A DNA stretch of 64,000 bases from DATHRK01 sp035465395 (GTDB lineage: Bacteria > Gemmatimonadota > Gemmatimonadetes > Longimicrobiales > RSA9): positions 37,601 through 101,600 of the forward strand of contig DATHRK010000103.1 of assembly GCA_035465395.1 (NCBI GenBank), read 5' to 3'. Numbering within the stretch: the first letter of the stretch is position 1; each line of letters begins with the position of its first letter. Under the pieces are notes generated by a model that was given only the letters and a program-made list of their open reading frames with translations, did no database searches and had not been told where the DNA came from. The position numbers and the translations under genes are program-made. Shown here one piece after another: positions 8,942-17,170 of the stretch.

Positions 8942-9493
8942 ATGCCCAGCACCGTGGAGCCGCTGTTCATCTTCGCCGAGGTCGCGATCGCACTCGCGGG
9001 ATTCGCGTCGCTGGTGACCGTGATCGACCGCGGAGGAGGCGATCCGATGGCGCTCGACGCCAACCGGCTCCGCAACCTGATCGACGTCAGCCTGCTCGTC
9101 GTGGTGTTCTCGCTGTTCCCGATGGTGCCCTTCGAGTTCGGCGTCGCCGAGGAAAGCGCGTGGCGTGTCTCCAGCGCCGCGTTCCTGGCCGTGACCTCGG
9201 TCTACCTGGTGGTCGCCGGACGCCGCCAGCGGTTCATGCGGCAGCGCAACATCGCCATCCGGCGCCCCTGGGCGAGGGCGCTGTGGACGCTCGCCGGCGG
9301 AATGGTCGCCACGCTCGTACTGGGCATGGCGGGGGTCGGCGGCGACATCGGGGCGGCCTGGTACGTGACGGCGTTGTTCCTGACCCTCGTATCCGCGGCG
9401 CTGATCTTCATCCTGGTCATCGCGTCCACGCTTCAGCCCTATAGGGACGCGCCGGGGCCCGCTTCCGGCCTCGGGGGGGATGCGGTCTCGTGA
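8942..9493 (+). CDS. Four-helix membrane protein of unknown function
   Basis: A 183-residue hydrophobic protein with four predicted membrane helices, separated by a basic cytoplasmic loop (RRQRFMRQRNIAIRRP). It opens with MPSTVEPLFIFAEVAIALAG, a pattern seen in unnamed bacterial membrane proteins, and I cannot assign a function. The ATG at 8942 is taken because the helix begins just after it; the extra 27 residues from GTG 8861 are not hydrophobic and overlap the promoter region of the divergent luciferase-like gene. An LtrA-like fragment follows directly in the same frame after the TGA. Confidence 0.65.
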   Translation: MPSTVEPLFIFAEVAIALAGFASLVTVIDRGGGDPMALDANRLRNLIDVSLLVVVFSLFPMVPFEFGVAEESAWRVSSAAFLAVTSVYLVVAGRRQRFMRQRNIAIRRPWARALWTLAGGMVATLVLGMAGVGGDIGAAWYVTALFLTLVSAALIFILVIASTLQPYRDAPGPASGLGGDAVS

Positions 9494-9883
9494 GCGGGCG
9501 TTTCGATCGTCTCGCCCGCCGACCAGCCGGTCACGTTCGTCGAGCTGTTCATCGACCTGGTGTTCGTGTTCAGCGTGACGCAGGTGGTCGGCCTTTTCCA
9601 CGACGGCATCTCGTGGCCGGCCGCGGGGCAGGCGATCCTCATCTTCTGGCTGGTGTGGTGGGCGTGGACGCAGTTCACGTGGTCGCTGAACGCCGCCGAT
9701 ACCACGCATCCGGGCGTCATAGCGGGGACACTGCTCGCCACCGGCGTCGCGTTCTTCATGGCGGTCGCGTTGCCGGACGCGTTCGCCGGCAGGGCGCTGT
9801 TCTTCGCCATCGCCTTCCTCGGCGTAGCGCTGGTCGTCGCCGCCGGGGATCCTCGCCGCGCGGCGCTCGAGTCGCCCGCATGA
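9494..9883 (+). pseudogene. N-terminal fragment of an LtrA-like membrane protein
   Basis: The translated segment PVTFVELFIDLVFVFSVTQ followed by FWLVWWAWTQFTWSLNAADT is the conserved beginning of the low-temperature-requirement protein A (LtrA) family. Full-length LtrA has about 350-400 residues and many more helices; here the frame closes at 9881-9883 after about 110 residues of match. There is also no ATG, GTG or TTG in this frame between the preceding stop (9491) and the middle of the conserved motif (GTG 9560). Lost start and lost C-terminus together point to a decayed gene. A short functional protein initiated at GTG 9560 cannot be excluded. Confidence 0.55.
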
Positions 9884-9893
9884 CGCCGACCCG

Positions 9894-10799
9894 ATGACGA
9901 GCAGCGGCCCGACGGCGTCCGAGGCGGAGGCCCGTCGCTTGAACGAGGAAGGGCGACGGCTCGACGCCGCGGGCGACGGGGACGCCGCCGTCGCGGCCTA
10001 CCGGCGCGCGATCGACGCCGATCCCGGGTGGTCGGTGCCGTGGTACAACCTCGGCCTGGTCTACAAGTATCGCGGCGCGTGGCAGGAGGCCCTGCGCTGC
10101 ACGCGACGCGCTTCGGAGATCGATCCCGACGACGGCGACGTGTGGTGGAATCACGGGATCGCCGCGACGGCGTTGGGCCACTGGGACGAGGCCCGGGAGG
10201 CCTGGAAGGCCTGCGGCATCCCGCTACCGGCCGGCGGCGGGCCGCCCGTCATGGCCCTCGGCCTGGTGCCGATCAGACTCGATCCGACCGGCCCGGCCGA
10301 GGTCGTCTGGTGCGACCGGATCGACCCGGCTCGCGCAGTGATCCGCAACGTCCCGCTGCCCGCGTCGGGGCGGCGGTGGCGGGACGTGGTCCTGCACGAC
10401 GGCGCGATCAACGGCGTGCGCGTGGTGGACGGCCGGGAATACGGCGTCTTCGACGAGCTGGGGCTACTGGAGCGCTCGGCCTACCGCACCTACGAGGTCC
10501 ATCTCCACGGCGTCGGTGAGGAGCATCAGGAGCGCTTGCGCGGATTGGCGGAGGCGCTCGAAGCCGGTGCCGAGAACTGGTCCCGCTCGATCCGCTACCT
10601 GTGCAGGCAGTGCAGCGAGGGGCGGCCCCACGGCGAGCACGACCGCGAGCTATCGGGGGCCCGGCCCGACCTGGGCTTCGGCGTCGCGGCCCGCGACGAC
10701 GAGCACCTGGCCCGCGTCCTCGCGGAGTGGGCCGGGCTCGTCGGCGGCGAGCGCATCGAAGGATGGAAGGCGGTGCCGGACGAGGCCGGCGGCGCGTGA
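9894..10799 (+). CDS. Tetratricopeptide-repeat protein
   Basis: A 301-residue soluble protein. Residues 10-115 form about three TPR units (EGRRLDAAGDGDAAVAAYRR, then YNLGLVYKYRGAWQEALRCT, then NHGIAATALGHWDEAREAWK), each followed by the expected acidic-proline turn. The C-terminal 180 residues are a distinct domain beginning VMALGLVPIRLDP and containing RYLCRQCSEGRPH, where a CxxC pair could bind a metal. That combination is found in unnamed bacterial proteins; function is unknown, though TPRs suggest protein binding. No signal peptide is seen, so it is probably cytosolic. Confidence 0.8.
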   Translation: MTSSGPTASEAEARRLNEEGRRLDAAGDGDAAVAAYRRAIDADPGWSVPWYNLGLVYKYRGAWQEALRCTRRASEIDPDDGDVWWNHGIAATALGHWDEAREAWKACGIPLPAGGGPPVMALGLVPIRLDPTGPAEVVWCDRIDPARAVIRNVPLPASGRRWRDVVLHDGAINGVRVVDGREYGVFDELGLLERSAYRTYEVHLHGVGEEHQERLRGLAEALEAGAENWSRSIRYLCRQCSEGRPHGEHDRELSGARPDLGFGVAARDDEHLARVLAEWAGLVGGERIEGWKAVPDEAGGA

Positions 10800-10801
10800 G
10801 C

Positions 10802-11383
10802 CTACCTCCGCTTGGCCACGAACCCGACGCCCACGGTGACGGCGATTTCGTTGCGGCGGTCGTCCACCCAGTACCGATACAGCGCCTGCGTGCGGACGCC
10901 GAGGCGGTCGCCCACCGGCCAGTGGTAGCCGGCGCCGCCGCCCACGCCGAAGTCGGTATCCGACGGGTCCTCGCCGCTCTGGATCTCGCGCGACCGGTCC
11001 AGCGAGCCGTCGGCGAAAGCGTAGAAGCTGGGCCGCCGCGGGTCGCCGGCGTACCAGGCGCCGCGCAACGAGATGCCGAGGGTGCCGATGTTCTCGTCGA
11101 GGTCCTCGTTGCGGACGAACTGGTAGCTGAAGTGCGGCTCGAGTGCGATCCGGCGGGCGACGAAGATGGTCGCCCAGATCGTGGGCCGCCCCAGGATGCC
11201 CCCGCCGGGGATGCCCACGAGCTCCTGCGTGGACTCTCCCTGCAGCTCGTCGGAGGACCGGTAGGTGAAACCGACCTGGGTCCCGATCTCCACGCGGCCC
11301 TGCGCGGCGAGCGGCGCCGCCACGAACAAGAGTCCCAGCACCAGCGCTCCCCTCGTACCCGTCCCCTTGTGCCACACCCGCAT
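10802..11383 (-). CDS. Outer-membrane beta-barrel protein
   Basis: A 193-residue exported protein. A signal peptide (GALVLGLLFVAAPLAAQ) is followed by alternating amphipathic strands such as ALEPHFSYQFVRN and RLGVRTQALYRYWVDD, ending in GVGFVAKRR. Size and pattern suggest a small eight- to ten-stranded outer-membrane barrel of the porin-like/OMP_b-brl type. The ATG at 11381-11383 has GGAGAGGG upstream. Its 3' end meets the TPR gene convergently with only two bases between. Ligand or transport role is unknown. Confidence 0.75.
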   Translation of the reverse strand: MRVWHKGTGTRGALVLGLLFVAAPLAAQGRVEIGTQVGFTYRSSDELQGESTQELVGIPGGGILGRPTIWATIFVARRIALEPHFSYQFVRNEDLDENIGTLGISLRGAWYAGDPRRPSFYAFADGSLDRSREIQSGEDPSDTDFGVGGGAGYHWPVGDRLGVRTQALYRYWVDDRRNEIAVTVGVGFVAKRR

Positions 11384-11484
11384 GATGCCCTCTCCGCGTT
11401 CGACGTCGGCCCGGATGGCCCGTCCGATCCGGCCCCGTGAACGATGGGCCCGACGGCCGCTCCCGGCCAGGGAGCCGTAGAATC

Positions 11485-12177
11485 GTGACGGACCGCCCGT
11501 TGTCGGCCGACCAGGCGCGCGTGCGCCTGGCGGTGTACGAGTACTTCGTGGAAACGGGCATGGCGCCCGACGTCCTCGCGCTCGCGGATTCGTGCGACCT
11601 CGCCCCCGCCGACGTCGGCCGCACCCTGTCCGAGCTGGCCGGGCTGCGCGCCCTGGTGCTGGATCCGGCCGACGGGACGATCGCCATGGCACACCCGTTC
11701 GCGGCGCGTCCCACCCCCTTCGCCGTGGAGACCGACCGGGGACGCTACTACGCCAACTGCGCGTGGGACGCGCTGGGCATGCCCGGCCTGCTCGGCATGG
11801 ACGGCCGCATCGACGCGACCTGCGCGCGCACCGCCGAGCCCATGCCGATGGACGTCGATCCCCAGGGCGGCCCGCCGAGCGGACCCGGCGCGGACGGCGT
11901 GGTCCACATCGCGGTCCCTTTCCGGCGCTTCTGGGACGACGTCTTCTTCACGTGACGGACGATCCTACTCTTCCGGTCGGAGGAGCGGGTGCGGGAGTGG
12001 TCGAACCGAGAGGGCATCCCGGTCGGCGTCATCGTGCCGGTGCCGGTCCTCGACCGATTGACCCGCGACTGGTACCGCGACCGCCTGTCCCGGGACTGGC
12101 GTCCGCGGACGGCGGAGGAGGCGGAGCGTCGCTTCGCCCTGGCCGGGCTGACCGGTCCCTTCTGGAGCCTGCGCTGA
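11485..12177 (+). CDS. MerB-like organomercurial-lyase-family protein, candidate selenoprotein (Sec157 encoded by TGA)
   Basis: Reading TGA 11953-11955 as selenocysteine gives a 230-residue alkylmercury-lyase-family protein. The N-terminal half has a winged-helix-like segment, then MAHPFAARPTPFAVETD and YYANCAWDALGMPGLLG; C92 and D95 match catalytic Cys96 and Asp99 of MerB. The next part is VVHIAVPFRRFWDDVFFT, TGA, then RTILLFRSEERVREWS and RDWRPRTAEEAERRF to GLTGPFWSLR. Homologues have FTC at the junction. Aligned without gaps from FRS back, the TGA falls on MerB Cys159, and the C92-U157 spacing (65) compares with 63. A hairpin follows. Start is GTG 11485 with AGGGAG upstream; GTG 11437 would add 16 residues. 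Classical MerB cleaves carbon-mercury bonds; many chromosomal homologues have no proven substrate. Alternative: nonsense mutation. Confidence 0.78.
11953..11985 (+). promoter_or_regulatory. Candidate bacterial SECIS element of the MerB-like gene
   Basis: TGA 11953-11955 is followed by a 7-bp stem, CTCTTCC (11968-11974) with GGAGGAG (11979-11985), containing one G-U pair and closing a GGTC tetraloop at 11975-11978. The loop starts 19 nt after the TGA. From memory, the E. coli fdhF SECIS also presents GGUC about 18 nt after its UGA, so both loop sequence and distance agree. Confidence 0.7.
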
Positions 12178-12216
12178 GGGCGCCGGCTTCGCACCTCGCG
12201 CGGCGGGGGGCGATGC

Positions 12217-12232
12217 CCGGGCTCGGGCCCGG
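12217..12232. terminator. Weak hairpin between convergent genes
   Basis: CCGGGC (12217-12222) pairs with GCCCGG (12227-12232) around a TCGG tetraloop. It lies between the ends of the MerB-like gene (12177) and the convergent lipoprotein gene (12249). There is no T-run and such stems are common by chance at this GC content, so the call is tentative. Confidence 0.3.
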
Positions 12233-12248
12233 CGCGGTCCCCGCGAGG

Positions 12249-12698
12249 TCAGTGCGCTTCGGGGTCCCCGTCGGCGCCGTGGTCGTCCGCTTCCTCGAGT
12301 GCGTCCGTGCCCTCCCGCATGGGGTCCACGCCGATCACCGGCGCGTAGACCTGCCAGCGGCCCTCCCGGGTGCCCACCAGGAGCCGGTCGTAGGGCGCCG
12401 TGTCCCAGCGCGGCGCGGAAAAGACGCGCCCTTCCGCCGCCCCGACGGACCGGATGTCGTCGCGGGGCAGGTCGATCACCTCCGCGGTAGCGACCCAGGC
12501 CTGCCGCCCCAGCCGCACCACGGCAGACGAATGACCCGCCTCGACGTCGGGATCGGCGGCCACCGTCGGGAAGGTGGCCGGCACGGCGGCGGCCTCCTCG
12601 AGCGGGACCAGCTCGGCCCCGCGCAGCCCCATGTCCTCACACGCCGCGAGCGCGGCCGCCGCGGCGGCGAGGCAGAAAACTCGGCGTCGTACGGTCAT
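12249..12698 (-). CDS. Small lipoprotein of unknown function
   Basis: A 149-residue protein with an N-terminal basic-hydrophobic signal and lipobox (AAALAAC, then EDMG), so it is probably lipid-anchored. The body contains VVRLGRQAWVATAEVIDLP and GREGRWQVYAPVIGVDP-like strands with no family I can name; the C-terminus is rich in aspartate, glutamate and histidine (EEADDHGADGDPEAH), which might bind metal but could be merely acidic. ATG 12698 follows a GAGGGGG site. It is divergent from the hypothetical gene at 12804. Confidence 0.7.
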   Translation of the reverse strand: MTVRRRVFCLAAAAAALAACEDMGLRGAELVPLEEAAAVPATFPTVAADPDVEAGHSSAVVRLGRQAWVATAEVIDLPRDDIRSVGAAEGRVFSAPRWDTAPYDRLLVGTREGRWQVYAPVIGVDPMREGTDALEEADDHGADGDPEAH

Positions 12699-12803
12699 GT
12701 CCCCCTCGGTTGTGAAGCGTGCTGACCGGACCCATAGTAGGGACCGTCGTCCCCGGGCGCAGGCCCGGCGATCCGCTCGTTCACGTCGCTTCCGGAGCCG
12801 CGC

Positions 12804-13280
12804 ATGCGCATCGCGATCGACCCCGTGCCGCTGGTCCTGGGCATCTATGCCCACGTCGGCAAGCTGCTGGACAGGGCCGAGCAGCGCCACGAGGACGATG
12901 ACGCCGAGGCCCTCGGCAAGCGCTTCGGCAGCGGTGGGCAGAAGGGCAGCGACAAGGATGTCCAGCGTCTCGTGCGCGCCCTCCACAGCGACGTGAAGAC
13001 CGCCGACAAGCTGCTGAAGAAGTCCGGCGATGTCTGGAAGATCTCCCAGGAAACGGATCTGGTGAACCTCGTCGTGCAGAAGCGCGGCGAGGCGACCGAT
13101 CCGCGTTCCTACGTGTTGCTCAAGCTCGACGACGTCCGCGCCCTCCTGGAGACGATCGCGGCCGCGGCCAAGGGTGCGGGAGAGGACGCCGCCGTGATGC
13201 GAGAGCTCACCGAAACCGCCGCCGCCCTGGAAGGGCGGGCCGGGGACTACTTCACCTTCGGCTTCGATCCCTGGGAATAG
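12804..13280 (+). CDS. Hypothetical soluble protein
   Basis: A 158-residue protein that I do not recognise. It starts MRIAIDPVPLVLGIYAHVGK and contains charged helical segments (DVQRLVRALHSDVKTADKLL, then DLVNLVVQKRGEATDP), with neither signal peptide nor membrane segment. It ends 17 nt before the subtilase gene and may share its transcript. The ATG at 12804 is the first in the frame after the divergent region. Confidence 0.6.
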   Translation: MRIAIDPVPLVLGIYAHVGKLLDRAEQRHEDDDAEALGKRFGSGGQKGSDKDVQRLVRALHSDVKTADKLLKKSGDVWKISQETDLVNLVVQKRGEATDPRSYVLLKLDDVRALLETIAAAAKGAGEDAAVMRELTETAAALEGRAGDYFTFGFDPWE

Positions 13281-13297
13281 GCCGCCACCTTTCCGGC

Positions 13298-16129
13298 ATG
13301 CGCGCCGCCCTCCTGCTGCCGGGGGCCGTCCTGGCGGCGGCCGTCGCGTCCGCCGCACCCCTCAAGGGACAGGTCCGCCCGCGGCTCGATCCCCGCTTCC
13401 GGATCGCCGAGCTCGTGGCCCCCGACGGCCGAGGGCCCGACGCCCGGTTGCAGGCCTTCGGCGCGTCGCGCGCCCGGGGGCTGGGGCTCCTGGGCTCCGG
13501 CGACGCCGGTGAACTGCGGGTCTTCGTGCGGGGTTCGGGCGACGTCGCGGCGGCGATCGTCGCGGCCGGCGGCCGGGTGCGGGCGCGCGCCGGAGACATC
13601 ATCGCGGCGTCGTTGCCGGCGGCCGGCCTCGGGGCCCTCGCTGCCGATCCCCGCGTCGCGGCGCTCGAACCCGTAGGGACCCTCGCCACCCAGACGGCGC
13701 CGCCGGCCGGGCCGGGGCCGCGAGGCTCGCGTCCGCCAGCTCCACGCCCGCCGCGGCGCGGCGCGCTCCTGGACGTCGCGACGGACGACATCCGCGTGGG
13801 CCCGCTCCGCCAGCGCATCGCCGGACGCTTCGAAGGCATCGCCGGCCAGGGCATCGTCGTGGGTATCGTCGACAGCGGCCTCGACCTCGGCCATCCCGAC
13901 TTCCGGCGCCCCGACGGCTCCACCCGGGTGCTGTGGGCGCTGGACCTCACCGACGACGGAGGCCCGGCCCCGGGCGCCGTCGGGAGCGCCACGTTCCCCG
14001 AGGGCTCGGAATGCGACGCGGCGACGATCGACGCCGGCGATTGCCGCATGCGCGACCTCCGGGGGCACGGGACGCACGTCCTCGGCATCGCCGCGGGCGA
14101 CGGCTCCGCGACGGGCAACGGACGCGCGCCGTTCCGCTACGTGGGAGTGGCCCCCGAGGCCGACCTGATCGTAGTCAAGGCCGGCGAGGCCACGTTCGCC
14201 GCCGACGATGTTCTCGCCGGCGTCGCCTACGTTTTCGAGCGCGCCGCCGAGCTCGGCAGGCCGGCCGTCGTGGCCCTCGCGCTGGGCACACAGGCGGGCC
14301 CGCACGACGGCTCGACCGCGCTCGAGCGGGGCCTCGACGCGCTCGTGGGACCGGGCCGGATCGCCGTCGTCACAGCCGGCAACCAGGGCGCCTACGACAA
14401 CGAGAGTCCCGACTTCCCGGCGGGCCCGATCCACCTGACGGGGCAGACCGAACCGGGCGCTCCCGTCGAGCACACGCTGGTGGTGCCGTCGTACGTGCCG
14501 ACGCCGGGCGCCGGCAACGACGCCGTCCTGCTCGAGATCTGGTACGAGGGGGCGACCGACGTGGCGATCACGGTGACGCCCCCCGGCGGCGATCCCGTGC
14601 GCGCGGAGCCCGGCGATACGGCGGTGGGTCAGTCGTCCGCCGGCGCGGTGTTCATCGACAACGCCTCCGCCGGACCGTCGCCGGACAACGGAGACAACCA
14701 GGCGCTCGTCCTGATCTTCGATGCCGCCGAGGGCGAGGAACCGGCGCAAGGCGCGTGGGCGATCGGCGTCGAGACGGTGGCCGGACTGATTACGCCGCTT
14801 CCGCACCACGGCTGGATCGTCGGTTCGACCTTCCAGGGGGCGATCGCGACGCCCCGCATCGACCGCGGCGCGACGAACTCGCACGTGGTCACGACGCCCG
14901 CCAACGGCGGCCGCATGCTCGCGGTCGGGGCGCACGCGACGCGCCACACGTGGCCCGGGCTCGCGGGGCAGGAGACGTTCGCGTTCCGCGAGCCGCTCGG
15001 CGACATCGCGTTCTTCAGCTCCCCCGGGCCCCGACGCGACGGTGTCCTGCGCCCCGACGTCACCGCGCCGGGCAAGATGGTGGTCGCGTCGTACGCCGCC
15101 GGCGGATCCGACTTCGCCGTGCTCCCGTCGCTGATCGAGGCGGACGGCGTCCACGCCGCCCTGCTCGGGACCAGCATGGCCACCCCCCAGGTGGCCGGCG
15201 CCGTGGCCCTGCTGCTGCAGCGGGAGGCGAGGCTCACCCCGGAGGACGCGCGGGCCATCCTGCGCGGCAGCGCTCGCGCCGACGAATTCGTCGAGGCTCG
15301 CGGCGGAGCGGGCAGCCACCCATGGGGGTTCGGCAAGCTGGATGCGCTGGGGGCGGTCCGCTCGTTCGGATCCCCCGCCGGTCTGCTGACCGTGGCCGCA
15401 GCCCCGGCTACGCCCGCGACGACCGTGGCGGAGGGTCGCGCGGGCGAGGTGCTCGAGCTCCTGGATCTCCAACTCGTGGCGAGCTTGCAGGAGCCGATCC
15501 TGGTGAACCGGCTCCGGGTCGATCTGGCGGGCGGCGGCGCCGGCGACACGCTACTGCTCGTGCTGGACGGGGACGCCGACGGCGAGATCGGCGCCGGCGA
15601 CACCGAGCTGGCCGCAGTGGCCGCTGGGACGGGCGGCGCTGACCTGGGCGGCACGCTCACCGTGCCCTCGGGATTCGCGTTGGACGTCCTCGTGGGCCTG
15701 CGCCTGGGCGGGGGAATCGTCAACGGCGCGACGGTGCGGGCCGTACTGCCGCAGAACGGGGTCGGCACGGAAGGCGTGCTGTCCGGCGCGGTCGACGCGG
15801 TGAACGGCCCGTCGGTGGACGTCGCCTCGCCGCTCTATCGCGTCGACCTGCTGGCGAGTGGAGAGACCGTCGCGCTGTCGGCGAATCCGGTCCGCGGCGA
15901 GCGCCTCGTCGTGAACTACGGCGACACGCCGCTCCGCGCGGCCGTCTACACGGCGGCGGGCCGCCTGGTACGCGACTTCACGGACGTGCTCGGCGCCGAG
16001 GGCCCCGGGCGCTTCGCCTGGGACCTCACCGACGGCGCCGGACGCCCGGTCGCGAACGGCGCCTACTACCTGTTCCTGGAGCTGGCCGACGGCCGGGTCC
16101 GCCAGACCGTCTACGTGTTGCGTCCATGA
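13298..16129 (+). CDS. Secreted subtilisin-like serine protease with C-terminal FlgD-type Ig domain
   Basis: A 943-residue exported S8 peptidase. After a signal peptide (about 25 residues) and a propeptide-like region, the catalytic domain shows Asp192 in VDSGLDLGHPDF, His257 in GHGTHVLG, the oxyanion asparagine in VTAGNQGAYDN and Ser626 in GTSMATPQVAG. A 240-residue insertion, probably a beta-rich PA/P-like domain, lies between the oxyanion Asn and the Ser. The last 90 residues (SANPVRGERLVV to VANGAYYLFLELADGRVRQT) resemble the FlgD Ig-like/type IX sorting style C-terminal domain, which can direct secretion across, or attachment to, the outer membrane. Its TGA overlaps the ATG of the PorV/PorQ-like gene (ATGA at 16126). 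Confidence 0.93.
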   Translation: MRAALLLPGAVLAAAVASAAPLKGQVRPRLDPRFRIAELVAPDGRGPDARLQAFGASRARGLGLLGSGDAGELRVFVRGSGDVAAAIVAAGGRVRARAGDIIAASLPAAGLGALAADPRVAALEPVGTLATQTAPPAGPGPRGSRPPAPRPPRRGALLDVATDDIRVGPLRQRIAGRFEGIAGQGIVVGIVDSGLDLGHPDFRRPDGSTRVLWALDLTDDGGPAPGAVGSATFPEGSECDAATIDAGDCRMRDLRGHGTHVLGIAAGDGSATGNGRAPFRYVGVAPEADLIVVKAGEATFAADDVLAGVAYVFERAAELGRPAVVALALGTQAGPHDGSTALERGLDALVGPGRIAVVTAGNQGAYDNESPDFPAGPIHLTGQTEPGAPVEHTLVVPSYVPTPGAGNDAVLLEIWYEGATDVAITVTPPGGDPVRAEPGDTAVGQSSAGAVFIDNASAGPSPDNGDNQALVLIFDAAEGEEPAQGAWAIGVETVAGLITPLPHHGWIVGSTFQGAIATPRIDRGATNSHVVTTPANGGRMLAVGAHATRHTWPGLAGQETFAFREPLGDIAFFSSPGPRRDGVLRPDVTAPGKMVVASYAAGGSDFAVLPSLIEADGVHAALLGTSMATPQVAGAVALLLQREARLTPEDARAILRGSARADEFVEARGGAGSHPWGFGKLDALGAVRSFGSPAGLLTVAAAPATPATTVAEGRAGEVLELLDLQLVASLQEPILVNRLRVDLAGGGAGDTLLLVLDGDADGEIGAGDTELAAVAAGTGGADLGGTLTVPSGFALDVLVGLRLGGGIVNGATVRAVLPQNGVGTEGVLSGAVDAVNGPSVDVASPLYRVDLLASGETVALSANPVRGERLVVNYGDTPLRAAVYTAAGRLVRDFTDVLGAEGPGRFAWDLTDGAGRPVANGAYYLFLELADGRVRQTVYVLRP

Positions 16130-17139
16130 GCGCCCGGTCGGAGGGGTACCTTGGCCGCGCTTGCCCGACCACGTCGTGGGTGCTCGCGATCGCGGGGCTG
16201 CTGGCCCTCGGCTCGGCGCCCGCCGCCGCGGCACAGAGCGACGCGGAGTCCGGAGCGGACGTCCTCGCCCTGGCCCCCTCGCCGCGCGCCACGGCGTTCG
16301 GCGGCGCGTACACGGCGGGCGCGCCGGGCGACCCCTTCGCGCTCTTCGCGAATCCGGCGGGCATCGCCGGGCCGGGCGGCCCGGCGGATCCCGGGGGCGT
16401 CGGGGGCTGGTCCGTGGGGGCCGCCTTCCGGGCCCACGTGGGTGACGCGTCGGCGGGCTCGCTGGCCGCGCGCTTCGCCGGGCTCGGCGGGGCCGCCGCC
16501 GTGGCCGTGCGCTACCTCGACTACGGCGAGGTCGACGAGCTGATACCCGATCCCGCGTTCGGCGGCGAGCGAGGCATGGCGACCGGGGCGCGCATCCGGG
16601 GCACCGAGGTGGCGCTCTCCGGGGCCTACGCGTTCGAGGTCGGGCCGTTCGCCGCGGGGGCGGGATTCGACCTGGTACGCACCGACCTGGCCGAGCTGCA
16701 GGACGTCGCGGTCGCGGGATCCGCGGGCGCGCGCGTGGGACTCTGGGAGGGCCGCGTCGGTATCGGCGCCGCGGTCCAGCACCTGGGCGCGGACGCGGCC
16801 CCGGGCCGCGACGCCCCGCTGCCCCGGACCTACCGCGGCGGGGTCAGCCTGGCCCTGGGCGTGGCCGGCCCCCTGCGGCTGCGTGTCCTCGCGGACGCCG
16901 CGGGCCCCTGGGACCGGCTGCGCCCCGCGGTGGGCGCCGAAGTGGGCATCGCCGGCACCGACGGCGTCCTGCTGGAGGCGCGCGCGGGCTGGGACGGTTC
17001 CGTGGAGCGGGAGGACGCGCTGGAGGAGTGGAGCTGGGGGGGCGGGCTGGTGGTCGGAGACCTGGCGATCGACTACGCCTACCGGGGCATCGGGGTGCTG
17101 GGCGCCGCCCACCAGATCGGCGCACGCCTGCGCCGGTGA
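16126..17139 (+). CDS. PorV/PorQ-family outer-membrane protein
   Basis: A 337-residue exported barrel. After the signal peptide (ending SAPAAAAQ) comes SPRATAFGGAYTAGAPGDPF then ALFANPAGIAG, the typical opening of PorV/PorQ and FadL-like barrels in which the N-terminus plugs the pore. Alternating strands continue to a terminal GAAHQIGARLRR. In type IX secretion, PorV shuttles cargo bearing a C-terminal sorting domain. Translational overlap with the subtilase that carries such a domain suggests a cargo/shuttle pair. That role is inference: Gemmatimonadota have many PorV-like proteins without a proven complete type IX system. Confidence 0.75.
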   Translation: MSARSEGYLGRACPTTSWVLAIAGLLALGSAPAAAAQSDAESGADVLALAPSPRATAFGGAYTAGAPGDPFALFANPAGIAGPGGPADPGGVGGWSVGAAFRAHVGDASAGSLAARFAGLGGAAAVAVRYLDYGEVDELIPDPAFGGERGMATGARIRGTEVALSGAYAFEVGPFAAGAGFDLVRTDLAELQDVAVAGSAGARVGLWEGRVGIGAAVQHLGADAAPGRDAPLPRTYRGGVSLALGVAGPLRLRVLADAAGPWDRLRPAVGAEVGIAGTDGVLLEARAGWDGSVEREDALEEWSWGGGLVVGDLAIDYAYRGIGVLGAAHQIGARLRR

Positions 17140-17170
17140 TGTGGGGTGCGGCGTGGCTGGACCGAGCCGG

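Noticed and set aside
9491..9493. Third possible in-frame TGA selenocysteine between the four-helix membrane protein and the LtrA fragment
   Set aside because: The two sides belong to different families, no cysteine is expected at the junction, and the nearby 7-bp GC stem (9494-9519) starts immediately after the TGA, too close for a SECIS loop.
13247..15472. Long open frame of 741 codons on the minus strand
   Set aside because: It is antisense to the subtilase, Arg/Gly/Asp-rich and without motifs; long shadow frames are normal at this GC content.
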